Shown here: piece by piece, positions 46,829-59,075 of the stretch
Numbering within the stretch: the first letter of the stretch is position 1
How the letters are laid out: each line of letters opens with the position of its first letter
From: Boesenbergia rotunda
Lineage: Eukaryota; Streptophyta; Magnoliopsida; Zingiberales; Zingiberaceae
NCBI GenBank assembly: GCA_024364735.1
Contig: JAGFNQ010000863.1
Location: forward strand, 409,183 to 473,182
Length of the DNA: 64,000 bases
Direction: 5' to 3'
Position numbers and translations under genes: made by a program
The notes under the pieces: generated by a model
What the model saw: only the letters and a program-made list of their open reading frames with translations
Told to the model about the DNA's origin: nothing
The model's database searches: none

Positions 46829-47295
46829 CTCATTAATATTCATAAATAACGATCGTAAATAATATTCGTAAATAATATTAATGAATAATATTTATTAATA
46901 ATATTTATGTATAATGATGATTGATAATTAACATACTAAATAAATAAAAAATAAAATTTTAAAATGAATATATAAATTTGAATTATCAAACTCAATAACT
47001 TATAATAATCAATAAGCATGAATTGAGAGTTTGATATCTAAACGAACTAAGCTCAAACTAAATTTGAACAAATGATGTCAGACAGGCTAACCCATGGAAG
47101 ACCGGGTCGGCTTGTAGTTGGCTAGCTAAATGCGGAGCGGGACGAGTTGACCTGTCGTTTTGGCGGATTGGGAAATCCCCAACCTAACCAAGTCTAAGGC
47201 GGATTGCGGGTTACGTAGGTCAACCCACGGACCTATCAAAAATTTTAAAAAATATTCATATTTTCAACATTTTACTTCAAAAAGGTTCCATCAAC
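46828..47295. other. Spacer with MITE-like remnants
   Basis: AT-rich, then a GC-richer stretch (47090-47230, GGCGGATTGCGGGTTACG). A related stretch reappears at 49150-49320 on the other side of the nested MITEs (CGCAGACAAACCC, GCGGGCCGACC). This suggests an older element split by them. Family not determined. Confidence 0.4.
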
Positions 47296-48995
47296 GGTAA
47301 ATTACAGAAAACTCCCCAATCCCAAACTAATCTTTGCATGCACTCCCCATTTGATAAATTCTTTGCATTCACTCCCTGATGGATTGAGTATAAAAGATTG
47401 AAAATTGAGTATACATTGTAAAGATTTAGGGGGCGTTTGGTTCAAATTTGTTAATCGGAATGGTAATAGGATTAATTGAGGGGTCAATGGGAATGAGAAT
47501 CATGATTCCATTAGTAGTGTTTGGTTCAAATCCTGGAATGAAAATTATTATCATTGATGATGTTTGGTTCAGTTTAACTTTAGTAATGGAAATCCATAAA
47601 AATTTCAAAGTTACCTAAAATAATAGAATTATTACAAAATAGAGAAAGTGAAATAAAATGAGTTGAGAGAGAAATTAGAAAAATATAGAGAGAAATTATG
47701 AGAAGTAAGGTAAAAAAAAAAAAATTAGAAGAAAAAAATAGGAGAAAATACAATAATAGAGAAACTAAAGATAAAAAGTAGAGAGAAAAAATAAGATAAG
47801 ATAGATGTGATAAAAAATAGAGAGAGAAATCATTAAAAAAATATAGAGAGAAAAAATGAGATGAGAGAGATATATAGAAAAAATGATATAGAAAATGTAG
47901 AGAGAGAAAGTGATAGAAGATATAGAGAAAAGTAAAAAAAAATAGATAAATTATGATAAAAGAGGTAGAGAGAGAAAGTAATATTAAATATATATAGAGA
48001 GTAAATGAGATGAGAGAGGTAGAGAGAGAGTGATATAGAAAATATAGAGAGAGAAAGTAATATATAAAATATAGAGAAAAAGTAAAAAAATAAAGATAGA
48101 TAAATTATAATAAGAGAGGTAGAGAGAGAAAGTGATATATGAAATATATAGAAAAAATAAAAAAATAATGATAAATAAATTATGATAAGAGAGGTAGAGA
48201 GAGAAAGTGATTATCAAAATATACAGAGAGAGAATGAGATGAGAAAGGTAGAGAGAGAAAGTGATATAGAAAATATATAGAGAGAGAAAGTGATATCGAA
48301 AATATAGAGAAAAAGTGAGCTAGTAAATATAAAAAAAGTGAAAAATTAAGATAGATAAATTATAATAAGAGAGGTAGAGAGAGAAAGTAATATTGAAAAT
48401 ATATAAAGAGAAAATGAGATCAGAAAGGTAGAGAGAGAAAATAATAGAAAATGTAGAGAGAGAGAAAAAAATAAATATGTAGAGAGAAATTTTAAAATGT
48501 AGAGAGAGAAAGTAAAATGAGATAATATAAAAAGAAATAGTAAAATGAAAAATATAAAATAAAAAAGGGAGTGTTTTGGATATATGAAAAGGAAGGAATG
48601 ATTGAGGAATTTGATTGATGAGGGGGGAGTAGGGAATGAAAATGAGGGAATGATTCCCTTATTTTCATTCCCATTGACACTTACCAAACAGTGTCAATGG
48701 GAATGATTACCATCCATTCCCATTCCCTAGTCCTTATTACCCTAAACCAAACGCCCCCTTAAGTATAAGTTATTTGAGATTGAGTACTAATTTAGAAAAT
48801 TTGAGTATATAGTTTCTTGATGTGGTGGATGCAACCTTACATACTCAAATTTCTAACTTTTATACTCAATTTTCTTCAAATAATACTCACAAAACTGTCT
48901 TGTCAATCCCATCAGAGACTGCATGCAAAGAAAATTTCGAATGGGGACTGCATGCAAAGGTGAGTTTGAGATTGGGGAGTTTAAGAAAATTTTCC
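47296..48995. mobile_element. MITE with long inverted termini, copy 2 (interrupted)
   Basis: Parts 47296-47428 and 48759-48995 match copy 1 at 24606-24972, with termini GGTAAATTAC / AATTTTCCC. The PIF-type element at 47429-48758 is inserted in its middle. A loose 9-bp flanking similarity (TCCATCAAC versus TTCGTCAAT) hints at a Mutator-type TSD, but this is weak. Confidence 0.7.
47429..48758. mobile_element. PIF/Harbinger-type non-autonomous element, purine-rich interior
   Basis: 1330 bp with terminal inverted repeats GGGGGCGTTTGGTT / AACCAAACGCCCCC and a perfect TTA TSD (47426-47428 and 48759-48761). The subtermini GGAATGGTAATAGG and CATTGACACTTACC also pair imperfectly. The interior (47641-48600) is a degenerate array of GTAGAGAGAGAAAGTGATAT-like units with almost no cytosine on the plus strand. 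No transposase. Confidence 0.87.
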
Positions 48996-50059
48996 CTTTC
49001 GTCAATCATATATCCAGAAATATATATTTTAAATATAAATAGACATAAACAAATATTCATATTTGATGAAAAATATTGTTTTTTTTCAAAATTACAATAA
49101 CAAAAATAATAAATTAATAAAAAAATTATCTTACATGTATTTCTCAACCCGCAGACAAACCCAAACTCATCGCGGGCCGACCTATGTGATTCATAGGTCT
49201 AGGCAGGTCAGCTTATTGCGGACTTGGGTTAATAAAATTCTAACATAATTCGCTTAAATTATTTAGCGAAATGGGTTAACTTGACAGATCCAATCCAAAT
49301 GGAGGATTCTAGTTTGAACAAGCTCATGTAAAAAAATGAATTAAGTTAAATTTAAATAATTATTTCAATAAATTAGTTTATTTTAATTTCAAGTTAACTT
49401 AATTATCTAATCAACTAAGATTGCATACTGTAAATCTGGACAAACTTAACTTGGTTATCCTATCACTTGAGTAAAAATTGTTATAGTGATGTTGTGTCCC
49501 TCCTACAATGTCACATTAATGCATATAAAACTATAAAATTTCACTCATCTCTCCCCTATATAGTAAAAAAAAATCTTTCAACTTTCTTTAATCTTACTCC
49601 TTATGTATATTTTACATTATATATATAAATAATATAATTTATATTTTATATATAATATGTATTTAATATATTATTATTTAATATATTTTATATATATTTA
49701 AATCATAATTAATAAATTATTTTATCATTAATCATGGAGTGCCCAAATATTCTCAATCAAGAAAACTCGAAGATGATGATGCAGAATCATATAACTCAAA
49801 GTTTCTTTTAAGGTATTATTGAAATTCTTGGATTAAGTCTTGAAATATTTACACCGAGGATATCTTTCATTATTTGATTAATTTACTATTACATCTCCTC
49901 ATACTCAATAATTATGTTGTGTAAAATAATTCTGCATAATAAGGTAAATTCATCACCATAGCAGCTCCCACGACTGCCCCACACTATTGGGAGGCAATAA
50001 ATTAGGAAACCGAAGCTAACCATCACATGAGAGGATAATTTCTTAGGCTTTGCCCGGAT
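48996..50059. other. AT-rich spacer
   Basis: No gene recognised. 49150-49320 resembles 47090-47230 (see there). 49600-49720 is nearly pure A/T. Confidence 0.45.
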
Positions 50060-50064
50060 TCGAT

Positions 50065-50953
50065 TGAAGGTGATCGTAAGTCGGCAAGAGGAGGGTGAAT
50101 TGACGCTGAAAATAAAGACTCTATTTTTTGTTTATCTTAAATAAAGATGTTAGTTAGTTCAAGCAATAATAAATAACATAAAAAAATAAAGTAATATTGA
50201 AAAGAAAGAGAAGGACATATTTTATTTAGTTTGCAACCGGGAAGGTTACTAATCTAAGATAGAATGTAACTCGATTCTCCTAAACAAACTCCTTCGGGCG
50301 GAGAAACCTCTTACATAATAAAAGCTATGAAAAATAGTGAAAAATTACAAAGAATTCGATGAAGTGAATGAATGATTTGGAACTGAGCTCTGGGGTCTAT
50401 TTATAGCCCTGATCAACTTTATCCAAATGCTGACGTAATACTATAGGGGCGCTCGAGTGGTTGAGGGCGCCTGACACGTGGCATGTGCATTATTCGATGC
50501 GCAACGTTCGCAAATGGCTAAGTTTGGATGAATTTTTAAATCTCAGGCGCCTGTATGCATAGGGGCGCCCAAGTACTTTTTAGTCAGCATCTTGCTGACC
50601 AAATTTACGACGAGTCTTCTTGGGTGATTCTCGGGCCTTCCAGAGTTGGGCTCACCCGAACCCTCCTCCGGCCTTCTCCTCGAGCAAGCATCCTCCCGGC
50701 TTCTCGTCCCTCGGACATCGTGCACGTCTTTCTCGCTCCACTGGTGTACTGTTCGGCAGACCTCCAGGTGCCTCAGATGCATCGAGCTCGTCGGCTCCCT
50801 TCCCAAATCCCATGCCATCCTTCTCGACCGCTGTGTTTTTCGCTCGACTTCCTGCGCTTTTAAGCTCCTGCACACTTAGACACAGGGATTAAAAACTAAC
50901 ATGACCTAACTTGACCCGGTTGACCACATCAAAATCAACCTGGGATACTTACA
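50065..50953 (-). repeat. 3' LTR of gag-only element (minus)
   Basis: 889 bp, minus strand TGTAAGTATCCCAGG to CGATCACCTTCA. The GC-rich block at 50570-50880 has ORF shadows only. Confidence 0.9.
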
Positions 50954-52205
50954 ATTTTCTCTTTTTTTGATGTGCATCAACCAGAGTTAAGTTAGGGAAA
51001 TAAGCATAAAAAACAAAAATGATTAACTGACAATGTAAGTACCAAATTTTTTTTTGAAATTAATCCTAACCCTTAACTTAATCCTATTTATTCCAAAATA
51101 ATTTATAAAATCTTAATCCAAAATAACTTACAAAATTTATAAAATGTTAATTTATAAAACATATTATCAAAACATGTTAAGGGAGATACTAACACTTACA
51201 ATAATTTATAAAATCTTAATCCAAAATAAAAAATTTTCAAAAATTTTTAGAAGAATTTTAACACAATAAATAGTTTATAGAAAATCTAAGTTAGTCAAAT
51301 TTTACTTGAAAATTAATTTTTTTTTAAATGTAAATTTAATTTTTGGAAAAATAATTTTTAAAAATTTATTTTTATTTGAAAATTTATCAAGTTTTTATAT
51401 AAGTTAGAATTTTCATAGAATTATCTCCATAAAAATTGTCAGAGTGAAAACGATTTTCTAACTGAAAATTAATTTTGAATTCAATGATGATAATTTTAAA
51501 AATAATTTTAAAATTTGATTTCGATATCAAATAATTTTAAAAATTTTTCTCAAGGCTTAGAAGATAATCAAGAGATCCTAAAAAATCAATTCGATTTAAT
51601 TAATTTCTAAGTATTTTTAAAATTTAAAAATATAATTTTGAGCACAAAATCAAAATAAAACCGTTTATCTGTTAAAAATTCTGAAAAAAAATTATAAGTA
51701 AAACAAAGTAAATTCTATCATGAAAAATTTTAAACTAATTTTTTTTCTACAAGTAATAAAAAATATATCAACAAGATCAAGTATTAATTACCAAGAAAAA
51801 TCTCTACTTGACAAATAAAAAAATCTAACAGTTTAAGACACATTTAGGGACCCAATATAAATTTTACTTACAGAATTTATTAGAAATTTAGATGAAATAT
51901 ATGATTTGAGAACTTTTATAATTTGGCCCCTATGAAATTTGAAATACCAATTAAATTTTCTATAATATTAATTTTAAATTTTAAAAACAACTTGAACATG
52001 AATAGTTATTTTCAAAATTTCAATTTCAATTTTTATTTTTAAATTTCATTTTCAAATCTCAATTTATCATACATTTCTAATAGGCACGAAGAAGATAATT
52101 TCCTTTTTAATTCAACATTATTATTTTTTAATTTACACATAGATTTTGTCATTTACTTAATACCAAAATATAATTGATTAGGAGGTAGAAGACATACCTC
52201 ATTTA
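50954..52205 (-). other. Non-coding 3' internal region of gag-only element (minus)
   Basis: Strongly A/T-rich, with AAATTTTTAAAA-type words throughout and no protein resemblance. It occupies the place where pol would be expected. Confidence 0.6.
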
Positions 52206-53217
52206 TCATATCCTTTCTGAAATCGGAAGCTTCCCCTTCGTCACTGCTATCTTCTGACGTGGGTCCCCCTTCATCAGTGCAAGTCCGAGGTGTTCCTCGA
52301 GATCTGAATTTCCCGATGAGGACTCGTCCCATATTGCCTTTAGGTTATGGACTTTTGCCTCTCTTGCCCCTTTTCCTTTGTTCTTCAATTTGGGACAATT
52401 TTCCTTCACGAGTCCCTCTTCGTCGTAGTTGTAGCAGCTGATTTTCCTTTGCTTCTTACCCTGCACTTTATTAAATCTTTTAGCTTTAAAATATTTGGGC
52501 AATTTTCTTACCATGTATGTCATGTTTTCTTAATCTTCTGAAGATTCGTCTTCATGTTGGATCTTCCTCAAGCTTAAGGGATGTTGTCCGCTTTACTCTT
52601 TCCTACACATCTAGATTCGTGAAGTTTTAAAGTAGAAAAGAGTTGCTCTAAGGTATTTACCTCAAGGTCCTTAGAGATGTAATAGGCGTCAATTATCGAA
52701 GTCCAGTTCGGGGTCCTCGGGAAGGCTTTTAATGCGTACCTTTGAGTGTCCCGATTGCTTACCGACTGTCCGAGGTTGTTGAGTTCCGTAATTAGCTCCT
52801 TAAGTTTAGCGTGTAGTTGAGCTACTGACTCTCCTTCTTCTAGTCAGAGGTTGCTGAGTTGATTCCAAAATAGGTATCTTTTTGCTAGTCTGGCGTCGAA
52901 GGTACCTTCATGAAGTTCAAGGAACTTTTCCCAAAGTTCTTTTGCAAATCGATAATTTCCGATTCAGTTAACTACTTATGCAAGTAGTACGGTTAGCAGA
53001 TGAAATTTTGCTTTCCCGTTCGCCACAAAGTCCGCGTGCTCCTTCTTTGTCCATAGGTTTCATCTTTGGGTTTGTCGTCGACGTCCTTGGGAGCTACAAA
53101 ACCGTTTTTCATAATTAAAAGTAAATCAAAATATGTTTTAAAGAATACCTGCATCTTGTGCTTCCAACTTGTGAACTCCTCCTCGAACTTTGGCGGATAG
53201 TTGACCGGTACGACCAT
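52206..53217 (-). pseudogene. gag of gag-only element (minus), heavily decayed
   Basis: ATG at 53217 with MVVPVNYPPKFEEEFTSW, matching the start of the plus-strand gag-only gag (MVGPAIYPPKFEGEF). Frameshifts follow after about 60 codons. At 52523-52206 the nucleocapsid region reads CYNYDEEGLVKENC: the second Cys is Tyr and the His is Leu, so the zinc knuckle is destroyed. The following LKAIWDESSS is the counterpart of the KKALKATWDE segment. Confidence 0.8.
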
Positions 53218-53277
53218 TTTATTAATTGCTTCAGTCGGTAGTTAGTCCTTCTGGAGCGTCCTCACTCTGATACAAAT

Positions 53278-54169
53278 TGAAGGTGATCGTAGGCCGACAA
53301 GAGGGGAGGAGGGGGTAAATTGCCCCTGAAAATAAAGACTCTTTCTTTTGTTTATCTTAAACAAAGATGTTAGTTAGTTTAAGTAATAATAAATAACATA
53401 AAAAAATAAAACAATACTGAAAAAAAGAGGCGAACGAATTTTACTTGGTTTGCAATCGGGGAGGTTGCCAATCCATAGTAGAATGTAGCTCGATTCTCCT
53501 GAATAAACCCTTTCGGGCGGAGAAGTCTCTTACACAATAAAAGCTCAGAAAAATAGTGAAAAATTACAAAAAAAAATCGTTTGAAGTGAATGAGTGATTT
53601 AGAACTAAGCTCTGGGGGTCTATTTATTGCCCCGGTCAACTTTATCCGAATGCTGACGTGGCACTATAGGGGCGCTCGAGTAGTTGAGGGCGCTTGACAC
53701 ATGGCTTATGCGTTATCCGATGCGTAACATTTGTAAATGGCTAAGTTTGGATGAATTTTTGATTCTCAGGCGCTTGTATGAATAGAGGTGCATGAGTGCT
53801 TTTTAGTCAACACCTTGCTGACCAAATTTACGATGGGTCTTCTTGGGTGATTTCCGGGCCTTCCAGAGTTGGGGCTCACTTGAACCTCCTCTGACCTTCT
53901 TCACGAGCGAGTTTCCTCCCGGCTTCTCGTCCCTCGGACGTCGCGCGCGCCCTTCTCGCTCCACTAGCGTACTCTTCCGCAGACGTCCGCATCCCTCGGA
54001 CGCACTGAGCCCGTTGGCTCCCTTCCCGTGCCATCCTTCTCGATCGCTGCATTTTTTGCTCGACTTCCTGTGCTCCTATGCTCCTGCACACTTAGACACT
54101 GGGATTAAAAATCAACATTACCTAACTTGACTTAGTTGACCATATCGAAACCAACCTGGGGTACTTACG
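53278..54169 (-). repeat. 5' LTR of gag-only element (minus)
   Basis: 892 bp. The outermost base is changed (plus-strand CTTACG instead of CTTACA), so one terminal dinucleotide is mutated. Confidence 0.9.
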
Positions 54170-54174
54170 TCGAT

Positions 54175-54636
54175 CTCTGCATAATTTTGTAAACCAATCA
54201 TGCGATAACCAGCTCGACTGTACCTTGGGGCATGTTGTGCAAAATAATACATGTATACATGATTTCCATTAAGTTATCCTTGTACCAAAATTCATTCTAG
54301 ACTTTTGATCATTGCCCATTGAGATTGGAGCACTACCCCATATGAGAATAGTAAAGGTCTACACTTTGCAGGGTCAAGGCAGAAGTCAAGCCCTACGCCA
54401 AAAATTAAGTAGAATTACACGTGAAGAGGAGCATAAGGTTAACCTTGGTTAAGGTGGCACACCTAACTCCCTCAGCTCAGCCACCCAATTCCTTCAACTT
54501 TCTCAACCAACTCCATCAGCTCGGCAAAGTTATTATGCTAGCTTGTCCACCCGATTCCTTCAACCAGGTCAACCGACTCCATTAACTAGGCTAAGCGATT
54601 ATGCCATCTTGGGTACTCGAATCCCTCAATCCGATC
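54175..54636. other. Spacer between gag-only element and Sirevirus-like copy B
   Basis: 462 bp, moderately GC, with repeated phrases built on CAACCAACTCCATCAGCTCGG and CAACCGACTCCATTAACTAGG (54500-54590). They look like the short repeats found in LTRs. No ends found. Confidence 0.4.
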
Positions 54637-56283
54637 TGTTGGAACCCGGATGGCTAGAGAGGGGGGGGGGTGAATATAGCCAAAAACTTGGACTTTGACA
54701 CTTATCGAATTTCTGCACTTAGATTTATCAGTAGCACAGCGGAAGTAGTAAACACAGAGTATGCAGAAAACCAGAAAACGAAAGCAAACAAATACAACTA
54801 GCAAGATCGCTAACAAGGAGGGTTTACAAGGTTCGGGGATAACTTGCCCCTATTCCTTGGCGTGCCCGTAAGGTGGGCGATCCCTTGATCGTCGGCAGAT
54901 CAAGCCCCGGTGAACACCGGATAGAAAGCAACCTCCTTCTCGGTGGAGAAACCTCTCCACAGCGTTTCAATCAAGGATATAGTTTAAGCACAATGAAACA
55001 TAAGAAAGATCTTACTTAGCACTTAGCAAAGACAAGAACACAGCAAGCTTCCTCCGAGTTCCACCCAGCGACGATCTCACGCAAGAACCATTTCTTCGTG
55101 TCTTCTCGCTGTTGGACTCAAAGCCTCTTGTTCTTTCCCCTAAGTGCTTCAGCAAGGGATGGTTGCTTCAACGATCACAGTAGCTTGCTCAAGAGAAGAT
55201 GATCAGCGAAAGAGCGCACGAGCAAGATGTGGAGAAAACAGCAAGAGCTCAAGCCAGAGGTCACTTCACAAACTTGCGATTACTTCCTCTGCTCTTCCCC
55301 GCTCCTTTTGTTTCTCCACTGAACTCAGGTGACGCCAACTCACTGCAGCCTCCAGCTGCTCACCTGCAACCACCAGCCACCACTGAGCTCTTCTGGACTC
55401 CCTGAGCTTCCCTCAGACCAGCCCCAGACAGCAGCTCCGGCCGGCGCCAGTGCCCGTTGCAACCTGTGGAAGAAAACAGACAAACCTGCTCCAAGGAAAG
55501 CCTCCATTGACTTCTCCTTGAGTGTTTGAATTCTCCCCTCTCACCTGCAGCTTGATCAGACTATTAGAACAACATATCATCCAGTAAATCAAATATCAGA
55601 GATCAAATGCAGAGAATCGGGTATGGTCAGACGCGATCAGAGCGTCTGACAGTACAATTTGAATTAAAGTGATCGGTCACCGGACCAATCAGAACTATCT
55701 CAGACTGATCAGGCTCCAACCTGATCGGTCCCCAGTGAGGAACTTAGTATCGCAGACTCATGTGATCGGTCGCCCTGACCGGTCACCTGATCGGTCACCA
55801 AACCGATCCAGAAAGCTGCTTGCCATAATCCTGCCTGGAATTCACCTAGCCCTCCAAGCTAGGACTTTTCACCTAGCCCTCAAAGCTATGACTTTTCACC
55901 TAACCCTTCCGAATTAGGACTTCTCCAGACCTAGCCCTCCAAGCTAGGACCTGACCCTCCAAGCCAGGACTTTTTCACCTAACTCTCCAAGATGAGAATT
56001 TTCACCTAACCCTCCAAGTTAGGACTTTTCACCTAGCCCTCCAAGCTAGGACTTTTCACCCACCTCTTCCGAATTAGGACTTTTCCAACACCTAGCCCTC
56101 CAAGCTAGGATTTTCCACACCTAACCCTCCAGGTTAGGATTTACCAACACCTAGCCCTTCAAGCTAGGATTTCACATACCATGCCTAATCCCCGATCAGG
56201 ACTTAACCATAATCATAATCATCCACCTAAACTAAAATCGGTGTCAACACCAAAACAATAATCAGGGTCAGACTGCATCAACA
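54637..56283 (-). repeat. 3' LTR of Sirevirus-like copy B
   Basis: 1647 bp, same ends as the LTR of copy A (TGTTGGAACCCGG ... GCATCAACA). The GATCGGTC palindrome array is reduced to a few units (about 55667-55812). The CCTAGC/GCTAGG array (about 55846-56170) is kept. Confidence 0.88.
55846..56170. repeat. CCTAGC-N-GCTAGG tandem array (copy B)
   Basis: Same roughly 27-bp hairpin units as in copy A, about a dozen, with CCTAACC...GGTTAGG variants interspersed. Confidence 0.82.
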
Positions 56284-56765
56284 ATCTCCCCCTTTTTGTT
56301 GTTTGACAATCCGATTTTAAGTTTAGGGATACTCAATCAATTTCTCAACTTTCAGAATCATAGGGGAATCAAGATCCTCCCCCTACAATATAATCATCCT
56401 AAACTTAACCAACCAACACTCTCCCCCTTTGTCGAACACCGGTCTAGAGGGGCTGTTAAGTTTAACCATACTCCCCCTCAACCCTAGGAGTATCCCAAAA
56501 CAAGATTGATTTTGGATAAGCACATGAATACATATGACAAAAGTAGGACATGGTAAGACAAGCATATGTATCATATGAGCATGATACCATAAGCATGAAC
56601 ATAGCAATATAGAATGAGGCATATAGTCAGATAGTAATCATGTAAAGACACATAAGCCAACATCCTAAGCATGATAGGGCAAATAAGACATACATGCAAA
56701 ATATCAGATGCAACATAAACACAGAGCACAATCAAATATGACACACATCATAACAGTCAATGTCA

Positions 56766-58410
56766 TCAATCCCCCGCGTGGTCATCGTCTGAAGAATCAT
56801 CAATATATATAGCATCCCCTAGCGGAGGGCTGCTGGGGGACTCATCACCAGGAAACGTATGATGATACCACTCCTCAGAGACATCAGATGCGAGAGCGTC
56901 GAGCCGGCGATCGAAAGACTGAAACTCCGAGCTAACCTCCCGGTGCCAGAGCTCGAAAATATGTAGCTCGCGCTGCATCAACTACTCTAACTCTGCAACC
57001 TGCCACATAAATCAGGAGCCCACTCATCATAATCCTCAGCATCAGAGGGCGGCTCTCGATCGGGGACTGCTCCTGGTACCTCCCCCACTCGTCTTCGATT
57101 CTTCCACCTTAGCCCCTGCGGCCCGACAACAATGCCGGACTGAGCGAGCATGCGACGATCCAGACGGCAGTCCTGTCGAACCATGGGCACAATGCGGCCC
57201 TGTGAAACATCGATACCTACGGACTGCAGCCAAGCAGTAATGATGTGGCCAAACGGCATGTAGATTGTCTGACCGTACATCTGACTGTGGACAATGATGG
57301 AGAAATAGACTGAAGCCACTGGGTCAAAGTCTAACTGCTGATGCATCCCGTAGAGCATCAAGCAGTGGAACGGGTGAATCTCATCTAGATGTTTCGAAGT
57401 AGTCGGGAGGAGACAATTCATGATGATCTTAAACAGAACATAATCAATAGGGGAAAGGCGAAGAGCAGGAAATATGGGAAAATCACGGGTGCGCTCACCG
57501 GAACCCCTTGGCCTTGGATGGCCTAGAAAATACTCGTAGATGGAATCAGGAGTGGCTCCATCAAAGGGAATCGGAAGAGGATCAGGAAGATAAGGGTAGA
57601 GAGAAAAATCATTTTCTGACCGGCGACAGCCAAGAAAATCAGTGAAAATAGATCGATTAAAATCAAGGTCTACACTAGCAACACGGGTTTTCCACCCCGT
57701 ACCCTCCCCACTGACCATGTTGTTATAAAATTCAGAGACCAAATCAAGGTTGATTGGCCTCTCTAGGTACAGAATGGATTGAAGATTATAATGTTCAATA
57801 ATTTGCCGAACTGTTGGATAATGTTCGTAGATAAAGATTTGATCCACAGTCCGACATGGCATCAGTTTGAAGTTGTGCCATAGAAAATCTAGAGCATAAT
57901 AAATGTTTTGAAATCTAGTGTGTAGAGGTGGAGGAGGTCCCGAAGGAGGTGTAGATGATGAAGGGCCTTTGCCCTTTGAACTGCCCTCTATGGGTTCCTT
58001 TCCTTTAGATGATTTTCTAAGGATGGATAGAGTTGATCATGGTGTAGGATAATCAAGTATACATGAGGTGGAATTGATCACATGAACATAGGTTAATCAA
58101 TTGAGCAAATGATTTGATCATAAAAACACGGGTTGAATCATAGACCCAAGATTTGATCACAACACAATAATCAAAAGAACACAAGGTAAGACATGATCAT
58201 ATGAAGATAGAGTCAATCAAAGACACCAGATTTAATCATAGGAGAAGTAATTAAGTAAGTATAAGGTAACATCGATCAAAGATGGGATATGGCAACGATG
58301 GGTTATGGCCAAAAACAGGAACATCAAAATAGAGACCATGATTAGCGCAAATTCATATACTATGAACCGATTTGCAAGAAAACTAAACCAAAAACTCACT
58401 TTGGTGGCAT
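56766..58410 (-). pseudogene. Extra ORF (env-like position) of copy B, spliced but broken
   Basis: A candidate first exon with ATG at 58410-58408 is followed by a consensus donor GTGAGT (58399-58394). The acceptor TTAG ends at 58017 and exon 2 starts at 58016; joining keeps the frame of the main ORF. The main ORF matches copy A from 57862 to about 57000. A 1-nt deletion near 57005 shifts the frame, and about 30 nt present in copy A are missing near 56877. The C-terminal acidic tail is readable at 56981-56766. Function unknown. Confidence 0.65.
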
Positions 58411-58666
58411 TGATGGTGATCTGAGTGAACTTGAAAGCTGGAAAAGGAGCTCGCACAGAAGAAAGCTCTCGACGCAAGACAGATGCGCAGAAACCTTGAG
58501 CAAGTAGAGAACTTGCCGAGAACAGAGAAGAGCTCGTAGAGATCTTCACAGGAACTCGCACCCAAGGGAGAGGGAGGAAGAGGACTCACGCACAGCAGAT
58601 AGATGCGCAAGGAAGAGTTTTCGGCGCTAGGGTTCGGCAATGAGGGGTTTTGGAAGAGTTAATCGG

Positions 58667-59075
58667 TTGGTGGATCGGTCCACCAACCAGACTTTAATGC
58701 GATTGAACGGATCACCGTTCGATCTGAGAGCGCCCAGACCGATCAGGCTCTGGCCTGATCGGACTGGCTTGGTCCTGATCGATCGGGGTGACCGATCAGA
58801 CAGGCTCCTGATCGATCGGATGACCGATCAGGAAGCGAACAGTAGGGTCGGATGATATTCGAGAAGCCCTCCTGATCGGTCTCTGGACCGATCACCACAA
58901 GATGCCAGATCGGTCTGGGGACCAATCCAGGCTAGCACAGAAAGTTTAGCCGAGAGTTCGCCAAGTCTCTGTTGACCCCTTTGATCGGTCTGTGACCGAT
59001 CGTTACAGGGTAGAGCCAGATCGGTCCGGGGACCGATCAGCCCTAAGCCTGATCGGTCCAGTGACCGATCAGGGT
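58667..59075. repeat. Palindrome cluster between pol and extra ORF (copy B)
   Basis: Equivalent to 38345-38750 in copy A, with GATCGGTCCGGGGACCGATC-type inverted pairs, about ten. Position relative to the genes is conserved. Confidence 0.82.

Larger units (their letters stand above)
50065..54169 (-). mobile_element. Second gag-only (non-autonomous) LTR retrotransposon, minus strand
   Basis: 4105 bp with LTRs of 889 and 892 bp and the perfect TSD TCGAT (50060-50064 and 54170-54174). The primer-binding site at 53263-53275 (minus TTGTATCAGAGTG) is a diverged tRNA-Met type. The polypurine tract lies next to 50953 (minus CATCAAAAAAAGAGAAAAT). The interior contains a decayed gag (53217-52206) and about 1.25 kb of non-coding DNA (50954-52205). 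No pol. It is related to the plus-strand element at 28510 but more diverged. Confidence 0.9.

Noticed and set aside
47984..48687. Minus-strand ORFs of 77-113 codons rich in Leu, Ser, Phe and Tyr
   Set aside because: They are translations of the C-free AGAGAG array inside a MITE; low-complexity artefacts.
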